DNA from: Sphingobacterium sp. UBA5670
GTDB taxonomy: Bacteria > Bacteroidota > Bacteroidia > Sphingobacteriales > Sphingobacteriaceae
Reading direction: 5' to 3'
Assembly: GCF_002420705.1 (NCBI RefSeq)
Contig: NZ_DIIM01000005.1
Location: forward strand, 422,034-486,033
DNA length: 64,000 nt
In this document: positions 52,904 to 61,643 of the stretch, one piece after another
How the letters are laid out: each line of letters starts with the position of its first letter
Numbering within the stretch: the first letter of the stretch is position 1
Made by a program: the position numbers and the translations under genes
The notes under the pieces: generated by a model
What the model was told of the DNA's origin: nothing
Database searches by the model: none
What the model saw: the letters and a program-made list of their open reading frames with translations, nothing else

Positions 52904-55609
52904 ATGTACAGAAGGCTATTATGCACGTTACTCTGTGTCTGTTCCCTTGTTGTTGAGATCAACGCAAGAGATAAAACATCCTCGGTTTCCTATACAATGG
53001 ATGGGATTATAAATCGTGATAGATTTCAGTATGCAATTGAATTTCTCCAACATGAGTTGGAGATCTCGTCATTAACCACGAAGATAGAAGTCAGTACAGT
53101 GGTCCAACATAATTCTTTGCCCGATTCTTTGAAAGAAAAGCTAGTTAATCAGGAACATTTTATTATATATAGAAAATCCAGCAAAGGAGCAATATCCTTG
53201 ATTGGTATGGACGAATCTGGTGTGCTTTACGGATGTATGACATTGCTTGCACACAGACAATGGTTGAAAGAGGAACCATTCTTTTTTGCCGACGGTCCAA
53301 AAATGGTTATGCGCGGGACAAGTGTTGGACTTCAGAAAACAACCTATTTGCCCGGGCATGATATTTATGAGTATCCTTACACACCAGAATCGTTTCCTTG
53401 GTTTTACGATAAGAAGTTATGGTTAAACTATCTGGATATGATGGCCGAAAATAGATATAATGCCCTGTATCTATGGAATGGACATCCTTTTTCTTCGTTA
53501 GTAAAATTAAAGGATTATCCATATGCGCTAGAGGTGGATGAGGAAACATTTGGAAAAAACGAGGAGATTTATACATTTCTGACCAAAGAAGCCAATAAGA
53601 GAGGGATCTGGATTATCCAGATGTTTTATAACATTATCTTGCCAAAACCATTCGCCGATCGCCATGGCTTAAAGACCCAGGAACGAAATCGGGTTATTAC
53701 GCCCTTAATTTCCGATTATACCCGAAAAAGTATTTCCGCTTTCGTGTCTAAATATCCTAATGTAGGTTTACTAATTACGTTGGGAGAGGCCATGGAGGGT
53801 GTTGGCCAGGACGATATCAACTGGTTTACGAAGACAATTATCCCGGGGGTACAGGACGGGGTACATGCTTCAGGTATCAGCATTGAACCGCCTATTATTT
53901 TAAGAGCACACGATACCGATGCACCTGCAGTAATGAAGGCCGCTTTACCTTTTTATAAGAACTTGTATACCATGGCAAAATATAATGGTGAGGCATTGAC
54001 TACTTATACACCAAGAGGGAAGTGGGCTGAATTACACCGCTCTCTAAGTGCTATTGGTACGGTCCATATGCAAAACGTGCATATTTTGGCGAACTTGGAG
54101 CCTTTTAGATATGGCTCACCTGATTTTATTCAAAAATCAATGAAAGCAATGCATGAAATTCATCATTCCAATGGTATCCATATTTATCCACAAGCTTCGT
54201 ATTGGGATTGGCCATATGCTGCCGACAAGGTCGATAATAGATTACTGCAACTAGATCGGGATTGGATGTGGTACAAAGCGTGGGCACGGTATGCCTGGGA
54301 TGAAAACAGAAATTTACCACAAGAGCGAACTTATTGGTCAAATGAACTTGCACAATATTATGGGATTTCTGAGAAAGATGCACAGAAATTACTATTAGCG
54401 ATTGAAGAAATTGGTGAGATATCGCCTAAAATTCTGCGACGATTTGGTATTACAGATGGCAACAGACAAACATCTTCTTTGGGAATGTTGATGACGCAGT
54501 TTATTAATCCTTATCGCTATGGATTATTTACTCTTCTTTATGAATCCGAGGCTCCAGAAGGGGAGATGATCATTGATTATGTAGAGAAGGATTATCACAA
54601 TAAAGGCCATGTTGGAGAAACACCTGCACAAGTGGCAAGAGAAATTGTGCAGCATGGAGAACGTGCAGCAACGCTGATTGAGGAATTGGGACAACCGACT
54701 AAAAATGTAGCTGAATTTAATCGCTGGCTTAATGATATCCAGATTCATCAATTGTTGGCCAATCATTATAGTTATAAGGTCAAAGCTGCTATTCAGCTAC
54801 TTCGATATAAATATTCACATAATCTAAATGCTCTTCGAAAAGCTGTGCCGGATTTGGAACAAAGTGTTTCGGAATATCGAAAACTTACGGATATCACAAA
54901 TAAGACCTATTTATATGCAAACAGTATGCAGACTAAACAACGTAAGATACCGATGCGTGGGGCCGATGCTACGTTCGTTCACTGGAAAGAGATGCTCCCG
55001 GTCTTCGAAACCGAGTTAAATAACTTTAAACATGCAATAGATTCTTTATCAAAGATGGGGGGTAATGCTGCTCATTCAAAAGTGGTAATAAAGTCCCAAC
55101 AGGTCACGTTTTTGGATCATCAGCAATTGATTCCATTGAAAAAGGGAGCAAAATTGTACGCAGATCAGGAGTTGGTGGTGACACATATTGCGAATGAATT
55201 AGAAGGACTACAAGCCATACAGATTGATGCTGAAAAGCAAAAACTGCAAGGAACACACCTTCGGTTTAAAAATGAAAAACCCGTAAAGATATTGGTAGGC
55301 TATTTCAATGGCACAGACAAAGTTTTTGCACCAAAGCCAGTGCTGGAAATTGACGCAAGTGCGAACGATTTTGGGCAAGCGGAGGCGAAAATACGTAATG
55401 CTATCCGTATACAGTACATGCCTATGGTTGATATTCATACCTATTCTTTTCCGATAGGGACAAATGAACTAAAAATTCCAAAAGGAGAAGTGCTGATTTT
55501 GGGTATGGTGGATGACAAGGAACTTCCTAATCCATATAATGCTGATGTGGACAATCAGGGGGACGATCTGGACGATCTATTTGGCTATTATCATGGAACT
55601 AAACTGTAA
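52904..55609 (+). CDS. Unclassified secreted glycoside hydrolase-like protein (901 residues)
   Basis: I do not recognise a characterised family. A signal peptide (L-L-C-T-L-L-C-V-C-S) is followed by an alpha/beta domain like the N-terminal domain of GH20, GH67, GH84 and GH115 enzymes: S-L-I-G-M-D-E-S-G-V-L-Y-G-C-M-T-L-L at about 98-115. From about 135 a TIM-barrel-like region follows, with strand-like blocks N-A-L-Y-L-W-N-G-H-P (186-195), W-I-I-Q-M-F-Y-N-I, L-L-I-T-L-G-E-A-M, I-I-L-R-A-H-D-T-D-A-P and I-L-A-N-L-E-P-F. Possible active-site acids are Glu295, Asp337, Asp339, Glu363 and Glu399. The last third is helical, then a beta-rich end. It is the first gene of the pectin-type glycosidase run, with a 164-bp divergent promoter region before it. 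Family GH138 or an undescribed family are possibilities. Confidence 0.7.
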   Translation: MYRRLLCTLLCVCSLVVEINARDKTSSVSYTMDGIINRDRFQYAIEFLQHELEISSLTTKIEVSTVVQHNSLPDSLKEKLVNQEHFIIYRKSSKGAISLIGMDESGVLYGCMTLLAHRQWLKEEPFFFADGPKMVMRGTSVGLQKTTYLPGHDIYEYPYTPESFPWFYDKKLWLNYLDMMAENRYNALYLWNGHPFSSLVKLKDYPYALEVDEETFGKNEEIYTFLTKEANKRGIWIIQMFYNIILPKPFADRHGLKTQERNRVITPLISDYTRKSISAFVSKYPNVGLLITLGEAMEGVGQDDINWFTKTIIPGVQDGVHASGISIEPPIILRAHDTDAPAVMKAALPFYKNLYTMAKYNGEALTTYTPRGKWAELHRSLSAIGTVHMQNVHILANLEPFRYGSPDFIQKSMKAMHEIHHSNGIHIYPQASYWDWPYAADKVDNRLLQLDRDWMWYKAWARYAWDENRNLPQERTYWSNELAQYYGISEKDAQKLLLAIEEIGEISPKILRRFGITDGNRQTSSLGMLMTQFINPYRYGLFTLLYESEAPEGEMIIDYVEKDYHNKGHVGETPAQVAREIVQHGERAATLIEELGQPTKNVAEFNRWLNDIQIHQLLANHYSYKVKAAIQLLRYKYSHNLNALRKAVPDLEQSVSEYRKLTDITNKTYLYANSMQTKQRKIPMRGADATFVHWKEMLPVFETELNNFKHAIDSLSKMGGNAAHSKVVIKSQQVTFLDHQQLIPLKKGAKLYADQELVVTHIANELEGLQAIQIDAEKQKLQGTHLRFKNEKPVKILVGYFNGTDKVFAPKPVLEIDASANDFGQAEAKIRNAIRIQYMPMVDIHTYSFPIGTNELKIPKGEVLILGMVDDKELPNPYNADVDNQGDDLDDLFGYYHGTKL

Positions 55610-55704
55610 ATGTAACAATGCTCAGGATAGTACAGGACAAACAACATAAACAAAATAAGTATTTTACGAGAAACGTCTACTAACTTTTTGATATTAAATA
55701 AGGA

Positions 55705-57243
55705 ATGAAAATTAAAAAATCTATTCTTGCGCTTCTTTTTTGTACGCTTTCCTATGTAAAGGCACAGGAAAAATTAGTGGATAAAGTACAAGACTATGTT
55801 CAAGAGTTTAATAATAACGATAGCGAAGCAGTGATCAATAAGATTCCAAACAAGGATGCCTACGTTTGGATGATGGCGAATATTCCTTTATTGGACTGTC
55901 CAGATAGGGAAATTGAGCAAACTTATTATTTCCGATGGTGGTCCTATCGAAAGCATATTAAGTCGAGCCCTGAAGGTACGTTGGTGACAGAATTTATAGA
56001 ACCGGTAAAACATGCCGGAAAATACAATTCGATCAGTTGCGCACTGGGTCATCATTTGTATGAAGGGAGATGGATTCGCGACAATGCGTTTTTAAAAGAA
56101 TACATTGATTTTTGGCTTTATCATGCCGATAAAGGTCAGTCCAAGCGCAGGTTCCATCAGTTCAGCTCTTGGCTACCGGATGCTTTATTAGCTTATTATA
56201 AAGTCAATCCGGACAAGCAATACTTAAAAGACCGACTATCTGATCTGGATCTAGATTTTGAAAAGTGGGAGCAGGAAAGGAAAGGTAAGAATGGTCTCTT
56301 TTGGCAATTTGATGTTCAGGATGGAATGGAAGAGTCTGTCTCTGGTGGACGCAAAGTCCATAATATGCGACCTTCGATCAATAGCTATATGTATGGAAAT
56401 GCTGTAGCGATAGCAGCAATTGCCAAATTGGTGTCTAATCCAATATTAGAGAAAAAGTACAGCATCTATGCGCAGTCTTTGCGCCAATTGGTGCTGGATT
56501 CACTCTGGGACAAAGAGAATCAGTTCTTTAAAACAAAACTGGAGAAAGGTTCCTTACATCCCACCCGTGAGGCAATTGGTTTTGTTCCTTGGTACTTTCA
56601 TTTACCGCCAGACAAAGCGACTTACGGAAAAGCGTGGCTCCAGTTGCCGGATACATCAGGGTTTAATGCTCCTTGGGGAATAACGACGGCTGAGCGGCGA
56701 GAACCTACATTTAGGACGCGTGGCACTGGGCATAGTTGTGAATGGGATGGTGCCATTTGGCCATTTACGAGTTCACAGACGATTCGGGGAATGGCTAATT
56801 ACTTAAGTGACTATAAAAAAAATAAGGGGATAAATGCTAACGACCTATACGAACAAATTCATAAATATGCCAAGTCCCATGTGATGAATGGTAAACCTTA
56901 TATAGGTGAATATCAGGATGAAAAAACGGGAGAATGGTTGAAAGGCGACAATCCGAGAAGTAAATTTTATAACCATTCGACATTTGCAGATATCATTATT
57001 CAGGATTTAATCGGATTAAAGCCGCAAACTAATTCTTTGCTTGAGATAAAACCATTGATTTCGAAAGATAAGTGGGATTACTTTGCACTAACCCAATTGA
57101 CGTATCACCATAAGAACATTGCTATTTATTGGGATGTTACAGGTGAAAGATATCACAAAGGAAAAGGATTGACCATCTATGTAGATGGGAAGATGTCCTT
57201 ACAACAAAAGGATTTAAAAAATTGTAAGATTAACTTAAATTAA
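55705..57243 (+). CDS. Secreted (alpha/alpha)6-barrel glycoside hydrolase, MGH1/GH63-like
   Basis: This is a 512-residue exported protein (signal peptide to K-A-Q at 19-21). Repeated helix pairs and aromatic motifs indicate an (alpha/alpha)6 toroid: G-R-W-I-R-D-N-A-F-L-K-E-Y (121-133), Q-F-D-V-Q-D-G-M-E-E-S-V-S-G-G (201-215), N-A-P-W-G-I-T-T-A-E-R-R, and G-H-S-C-E-W-D-G-A-I-W-P-F (342-354). These blocks recall mannosylglycerate hydrolase-like and GH63-like enzymes. Candidate acids are Asp126, Glu209, Glu210 and Asp348. A beta-rich C-terminal tail follows. The substrate is unknown; operon partners suggest pectin side chains. It precedes the GH28 gene by 1 bp, so the two are translationally coupled. 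Confidence 0.75.
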   Translation: MKIKKSILALLFCTLSYVKAQEKLVDKVQDYVQEFNNNDSEAVINKIPNKDAYVWMMANIPLLDCPDREIEQTYYFRWWSYRKHIKSSPEGTLVTEFIEPVKHAGKYNSISCALGHHLYEGRWIRDNAFLKEYIDFWLYHADKGQSKRRFHQFSSWLPDALLAYYKVNPDKQYLKDRLSDLDLDFEKWEQERKGKNGLFWQFDVQDGMEESVSGGRKVHNMRPSINSYMYGNAVAIAAIAKLVSNPILEKKYSIYAQSLRQLVLDSLWDKENQFFKTKLEKGSLHPTREAIGFVPWYFHLPPDKATYGKAWLQLPDTSGFNAPWGITTAERREPTFRTRGTGHSCEWDGAIWPFTSSQTIRGMANYLSDYKKNKGINANDLYEQIHKYAKSHVMNGKPYIGEYQDEKTGEWLKGDNPRSKFYNHSTFADIIIQDLIGLKPQTNSLLEIKPLISKDKWDYFALTQLTYHHKNIAIYWDVTGERYHKGKGLTIYVDGKMSLQQKDLKNCKINLN

Positions 57244-57244
57244 T

Positions 57245-58831
57245 ATGATCAGAAAGCGCTATCATTGCGGAATAGTAACTGTTTTTCTTTGTTTATCCAT
57301 GTTGGGTTTGCAAGCCCAAACTTGGCTAAATGTCATGGATTTTGGCGCGAGGAAAGACAGTACCGGAAGCAATACATTGGCAATCAAAAAAGCTATTGCA
57401 GCAGCTGCAAATAGAGGTGGGGGAACGATTTATTTCCCAGCAGGAAAATATATCACAGGACCAATTCATCTGAAAAGTAATATTACGATTCATATTGATG
57501 CTGGTGCTGAGTTACATTTTAGCGATAATTTTGATGATTATTTACCTATGGTAGAATCCAGGTGGGAAGGAACTGCTGTTACGAACTTTTCGCCATTATT
57601 TTACGGGAATAACCTTGAGAATATTAGTATTCAAGGACGTGGGATCATTGACGGACACGGTAAAAAATGGTGGGGCTATTCGGAGGTTGAAGTTAAGAAA
57701 CAGACTGAAGACAGTAAATGGCAAAAAGAATTTAAACGCCTCAATAAGGATGTTTTGGCTCCAGATCTTCCCGGATGGATCGAAAGAGGATTTTTACGTC
57801 CACCGTTTATACAGTTCTTAAACTGTAAAAATATACAGATCAAAGATATTAAAATTCAGAATTCACCTTTTTGGACAATTAATCCACAATATTGTGATAA
57901 CGTAACCGTGGATGGTGTGACTATAGATAACCCGCCGTCCCCTAATACCGATGGCATTAATCCAGAATCATGTTCCAATGTTCGCATCGCCAATTGCCAC
58001 ATTAGTGTGGGGGATGACTGCATCACCATAAAATCTGGTAAGGATCGATCGGGAAGAAAGATCAATATCCCAGCAGAGAATTATACCATTACAAACTGTA
58101 CAATGCTTCGCGGGCATGGCGGGGTCGTTATCGGAAGTGAGATGTCCGGCGGAGTAAAAAATATTGTGATTTCCAACTGTATTTTCGATGGAACCGATCG
58201 CGGTATACGTCTAAAAACCGCCAGAGGTAGAGGCGGTGTGGTTGAAAATATTCAAGTATCTAATATTGTCATGCGCGACATTAGGGACCAAGCAGTCGTC
58301 ATGGATATGGAGTACGCTAAAAGTGAACAGGAGCCTATTAGTGAACGCACGCCTAAGTTCAGGAATATCTATATTAACAATTTATCTGGAACAACAAACC
58401 GTATTGGTTATATAAGGGGCTTGGAAGAGATGCCTATAGAGAATGTGGTATTTTCGGATATTAATATGCAGGGAGTTACTGGTTTTTCAGCACTGAATGT
58501 GAATGGATTAACATTGAGTAACGTGAACGTATCGATCAAGCAAGGTGGCCTATTATCCGTCAATAATGGCAAAGAACTGAATCTATTAAATTTAAAAAAC
58601 ACGACGCCAACAGCAGAAAAAGCGCTTATCGAGCTAGAAAACTGTAAAGAAGTTAATGTGCAGAGCTGTTTTCCTACTATAGGCACAACTTTATTTTTGG
58701 ACTTAGTTGGTTCTGCGAATGAATATATTTATGTTCATAGCAATAATCTAGCAAGAGTAAAACAAATTCTCCGTGGTACCTACAAAAGTGGTCAGCTCAC
58801 ATCAAATATAAATCCTTTGGAAACTAAATAA
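57245..58831 (+). CDS. GH28 polygalacturonase-family enzyme
   Basis: This is a 528-residue secreted right-handed beta-helix (signal peptide to L-Q-A-Q near residue 25). All GH28 landmarks are present: P-N-T-D-G (Asn234, Asp236), G-D-D (Asp257, Asp258), G-H-G (290-292) and R-L-K (Arg322, Lys324). The start N-V-M-D-F-G-A-R-K-D-S-T-G is typical of the family. The extended loop between about 145 and 185 is seen in exo-acting forms, so exo-polygalacturonase or a related galacturonidase activity on pectin is likely. Its stop codon overlaps the GH95 start (TAATG). Confidence 0.93.
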   Translation: MIRKRYHCGIVTVFLCLSMLGLQAQTWLNVMDFGARKDSTGSNTLAIKKAIAAAANRGGGTIYFPAGKYITGPIHLKSNITIHIDAGAELHFSDNFDDYLPMVESRWEGTAVTNFSPLFYGNNLENISIQGRGIIDGHGKKWWGYSEVEVKKQTEDSKWQKEFKRLNKDVLAPDLPGWIERGFLRPPFIQFLNCKNIQIKDIKIQNSPFWTINPQYCDNVTVDGVTIDNPPSPNTDGINPESCSNVRIANCHISVGDDCITIKSGKDRSGRKINIPAENYTITNCTMLRGHGGVVIGSEMSGGVKNIVISNCIFDGTDRGIRLKTARGRGGVVENIQVSNIVMRDIRDQAVVMDMEYAKSEQEPISERTPKFRNIYINNLSGTTNRIGYIRGLEEMPIENVVFSDINMQGVTGFSALNVNGLTLSNVNVSIKQGGLLSVNNGKELNLLNLKNTTPTAEKALIELENCKEVNVQSCFPTIGTTLFLDLVGSANEYIYVHSNNLARVKQILRGTYKSGQLTSNINPLETK

Positions 58832-61629
58832 TGCGTTTATACCTGTATCTCATTGCCTCGGTTTTATCGATGTGCCCATTCAGTTCCGCTTTAGCACAAA
58901 CACGTGTGTGGTTTGATCATCCTGCCCATCAGTGGGAGGAGGCTTTACCGATTGGTAATGGGCGGTTGGGAGCGATGGTTTATGGAGGAGTCGAGAAAGA
59001 AGAATTACAATTTAATGAAGAGTCGTTATGGACGGATGGGCCGCGAAATTATAATAAAAAGGATGCATCGAAGTATCTTTCACTTATACGGGACTTGCTT
59101 GATCGCGGACAGCAGAAAGAAGCAGAATCTTTGGCGATGCGGGAATTTATGGGCCTTAAAAGTGAATCAGAAGATCCTATTGCTTGGTTGGAAAAGATTG
59201 GACACATTCGGGAGCAAGCACATGGGCCTTTTGAGTTCGCTTTTGATGATAGCAAATGGCCCCTTATAACAGTTCCGCATTATGAAGGTTGGGAGAGTCA
59301 GGGGCTGGAAGGACTGGACGGGGCTGTTTGGTTTCGTTATGAATTTAACCTTTCAAAAAATGAGCTATCAGAGCGCTGGTCGTTGGATTTAAATAAGATC
59401 CGAACTAATGATTATACTTACATTAATGGTAAACTCGTAGGTCATTCGACGGGAGATGAAACCAGAAGATTGTATCAAATCCCGTCGAATTTATTGCGGG
59501 AAGGAAAGAATAGTATAGCAATTCAGGTGATCAATCTTGAAGGAAAAGGTGGTGTAGCAGGGTATAAAGATTCTAAACAATCCATAGGGTTAAAAAGTAA
59601 CAGGGGGAAATTTGTCTCGTTAAATGGACAGTGGAAATACGATATTCAAGATCAAAACAGTCCCAAAATAGGGAATTATCAGGCATCCTATCAGCCTTTT
59701 GGTACGTTAAATTTACAATTCGATCATAAAGATGCAAAGAACTATAGGCGAATCCTAGATTTGGATAAAGGCGAGGTTCGCGTCAACTATGATGCTAATG
59801 GAATTCATTATAAAAGAACTTACTTTGCAAGTTATCCCCAGAATTTTATTGGTATACTGTTAGGTGCTGATCAGAAGAAAAAAATTACTTTTAGACTTAG
59901 CCTGAACACCAAACACCAGCGATCAAAACTTGAACGCCTTGATAATTCTTCAATCCGTTTGGAGGTATGGGTGAAAAATGGATCCATGCGAGGAACAGCT
60001 TTCCTACAGCTTAAATTGAAGGGGGGGCAGGTATCATATAATGGCAACGAGCTTATCGTGCAACAAGCGGATGAAGCTCAAATTTATCTGACTGCCGCAA
60101 CAAATTTTAAATCTTATCGAGAGCTGACCGATCAGTATGCTGCTGTCGCATTGGAGAGATTTAAAAATGTATGTACCTTGGACTTTAATCAATTGTATCA
60201 AATTCATCAACGAGATTATCAGCTTTTGTATCATCGCTTTGCAATAGATTTTGGTGCTGGAAAACAGCTTGATACGATTCCAATAGATAGGCGGTTACAA
60301 AAGTCCGCAATGCTTGATGATCCAGGTCTGCTCGCACTTTATGTACAATTTGCCCGTTATTTACAGATTGCTGCGTCTCGACCAGGTAGCCAACCCATGA
60401 ATCTTCAAGGTATTTGGAATCCACTTTTGGAACCATCCTGGGGGAGCAAATATACTACCAACATTAATTTGGAGATGAACTATTGGCCCACGGAAGCCTT
60501 AAATCTATCGGAATTACAGCAACCCTTATTTCAAATGATTAAAGATCTTCATCTGGCGGGTGCAGAAACCGCTAAAGAATATTATGCTGCTCGTGGTTGG
60601 GTTTTACATCATAATACAGATTTATGGCGAGGTACAGCTCCCATCAATAATTCCAATCATGGTATATGGCCCACGGGTGGTGCTTGGTTGGTGAGACATC
60701 TTTGGGAACATTATCAATATACACAAGACCGACAATTTTTAAAGGAATATTATCCAATCATTAAGGACGCAACCTTATTTTTTAAAGATTTTCTCGTCAA
60801 AGATAAGGCAACTGGATGGTTGGTAAGTTCGCCTTCCAACTCCCCGGAAAATGGAGGTTTGGTCAAAGGACCTACCATGGATCATCAGATTATTCGTTCA
60901 TTGTTTGATATTTTCAATAGATGCTCAATGTTATTGGACAAGGATATTATCTTACGGGATTCAATTATTGCCATGCGGGATCAGATTGCACCGAACCAAA
61001 TTGGTCAATATGGTCAACTCCAGGAGTGGCTGACAGATTTGGACGATCCAGAGAATAAACATCGGCATGTGTCCCATTTGTGGGGTTTATTTCCAGGGGA
61101 TGAAATCAACAGGGTTCAATCCCCGAAATTGCTTGAAGCGGCAAAACGCTCTTTGGTATTAAGAGGAGATGAAGGAACAGGTTGGAGTCTGGCTTGGAAA
61201 ATTAACTTTTGGGCTAGATTAAAAGATGCCCAGCATGCCTATCATATGGTAAAAATGCTATTGCGGCCCGCGGGTAAAGACGGAGGTTCTTATCCTAATT
61301 TATTTGATGCCCATCCGCCATTTCAAATCGATGGAAATTTCGGTGGAGCATCGGGAATTATCGAGATGTTGCTTCAGAGCCATGTCGATGGGATTGAACT
61401 ATTACCAGCATTACCAGCTGAAATCGGCACAGGCAACGTCAAGGGACTCAAAGCGCGAGGGGCATTTCAGATCAATATGGAATGGAAAGATAATCAATTA
61501 TTAGGGTTGACTGTTGAATCGCTTTCAGGTGAAGAACTGCATCTGCGTTATGGCAGTCGTGACGTAAAGATGAAAACAAAAAGAGGCAAATCTTATGCTT
61601 TTGATAAAGAATTGAAGTTAAAGAAATAA
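58831..61629 (+). CDS. GH95 alpha-L-fucosidase/alpha-L-galactosidase with inserted jelly-roll domain
   Basis: This is a 932-residue secreted enzyme (signal to L-A-Q near 23). The GH95 N-terminal domain opens normally (P-I-G-N-G-R-L-G-A-M-V-Y-G-G, L-Q-F-N-E-E-S-L-W). At about residue 110 it is interrupted by a 170-residue beta-galactosidase-like sugar-binding domain (W-F-R-Y-E-F-N-L, Y-I-N-G-K-L-V-G, L-R-E-G-K-N-S-I-A-I-Q-V). The GH95 sequence resumes at S-Y-Q-P-F-G-T-L-N-L near 286. Catalytic positions appear kept: N-I-N (544-546), Glu673 in S-P-E-N-G-G and Asp834 in I-D-G-N-F-G-G. GH95 members act on alpha-1,2-fucose or alpha-L-galactose; which one is not decided here. Confidence 0.9.
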   Translation: MRLYLYLIASVLSMCPFSSALAQTRVWFDHPAHQWEEALPIGNGRLGAMVYGGVEKEELQFNEESLWTDGPRNYNKKDASKYLSLIRDLLDRGQQKEAESLAMREFMGLKSESEDPIAWLEKIGHIREQAHGPFEFAFDDSKWPLITVPHYEGWESQGLEGLDGAVWFRYEFNLSKNELSERWSLDLNKIRTNDYTYINGKLVGHSTGDETRRLYQIPSNLLREGKNSIAIQVINLEGKGGVAGYKDSKQSIGLKSNRGKFVSLNGQWKYDIQDQNSPKIGNYQASYQPFGTLNLQFDHKDAKNYRRILDLDKGEVRVNYDANGIHYKRTYFASYPQNFIGILLGADQKKKITFRLSLNTKHQRSKLERLDNSSIRLEVWVKNGSMRGTAFLQLKLKGGQVSYNGNELIVQQADEAQIYLTAATNFKSYRELTDQYAAVALERFKNVCTLDFNQLYQIHQRDYQLLYHRFAIDFGAGKQLDTIPIDRRLQKSAMLDDPGLLALYVQFARYLQIAASRPGSQPMNLQGIWNPLLEPSWGSKYTTNINLEMNYWPTEALNLSELQQPLFQMIKDLHLAGAETAKEYYAARGWVLHHNTDLWRGTAPINNSNHGIWPTGGAWLVRHLWEHYQYTQDRQFLKEYYPIIKDATLFFKDFLVKDKATGWLVSSPSNSPENGGLVKGPTMDHQIIRSLFDIFNRCSMLLDKDIILRDSIIAMRDQIAPNQIGQYGQLQEWLTDLDDPENKHRHVSHLWGLFPGDEINRVQSPKLLEAAKRSLVLRGDEGTGWSLAWKINFWARLKDAQHAYHMVKMLLRPAGKDGGSYPNLFDAHPPFQIDGNFGGASGIIEMLLQSHVDGIELLPALPAEIGTGNVKGLKARGAFQINMEWKDNQLLGLTVESLSGEELHLRYGSRDVKMKTKRGKSYAFDKELKLKK

Positions 61630-61643
61630 TAAAGATTGGATTG

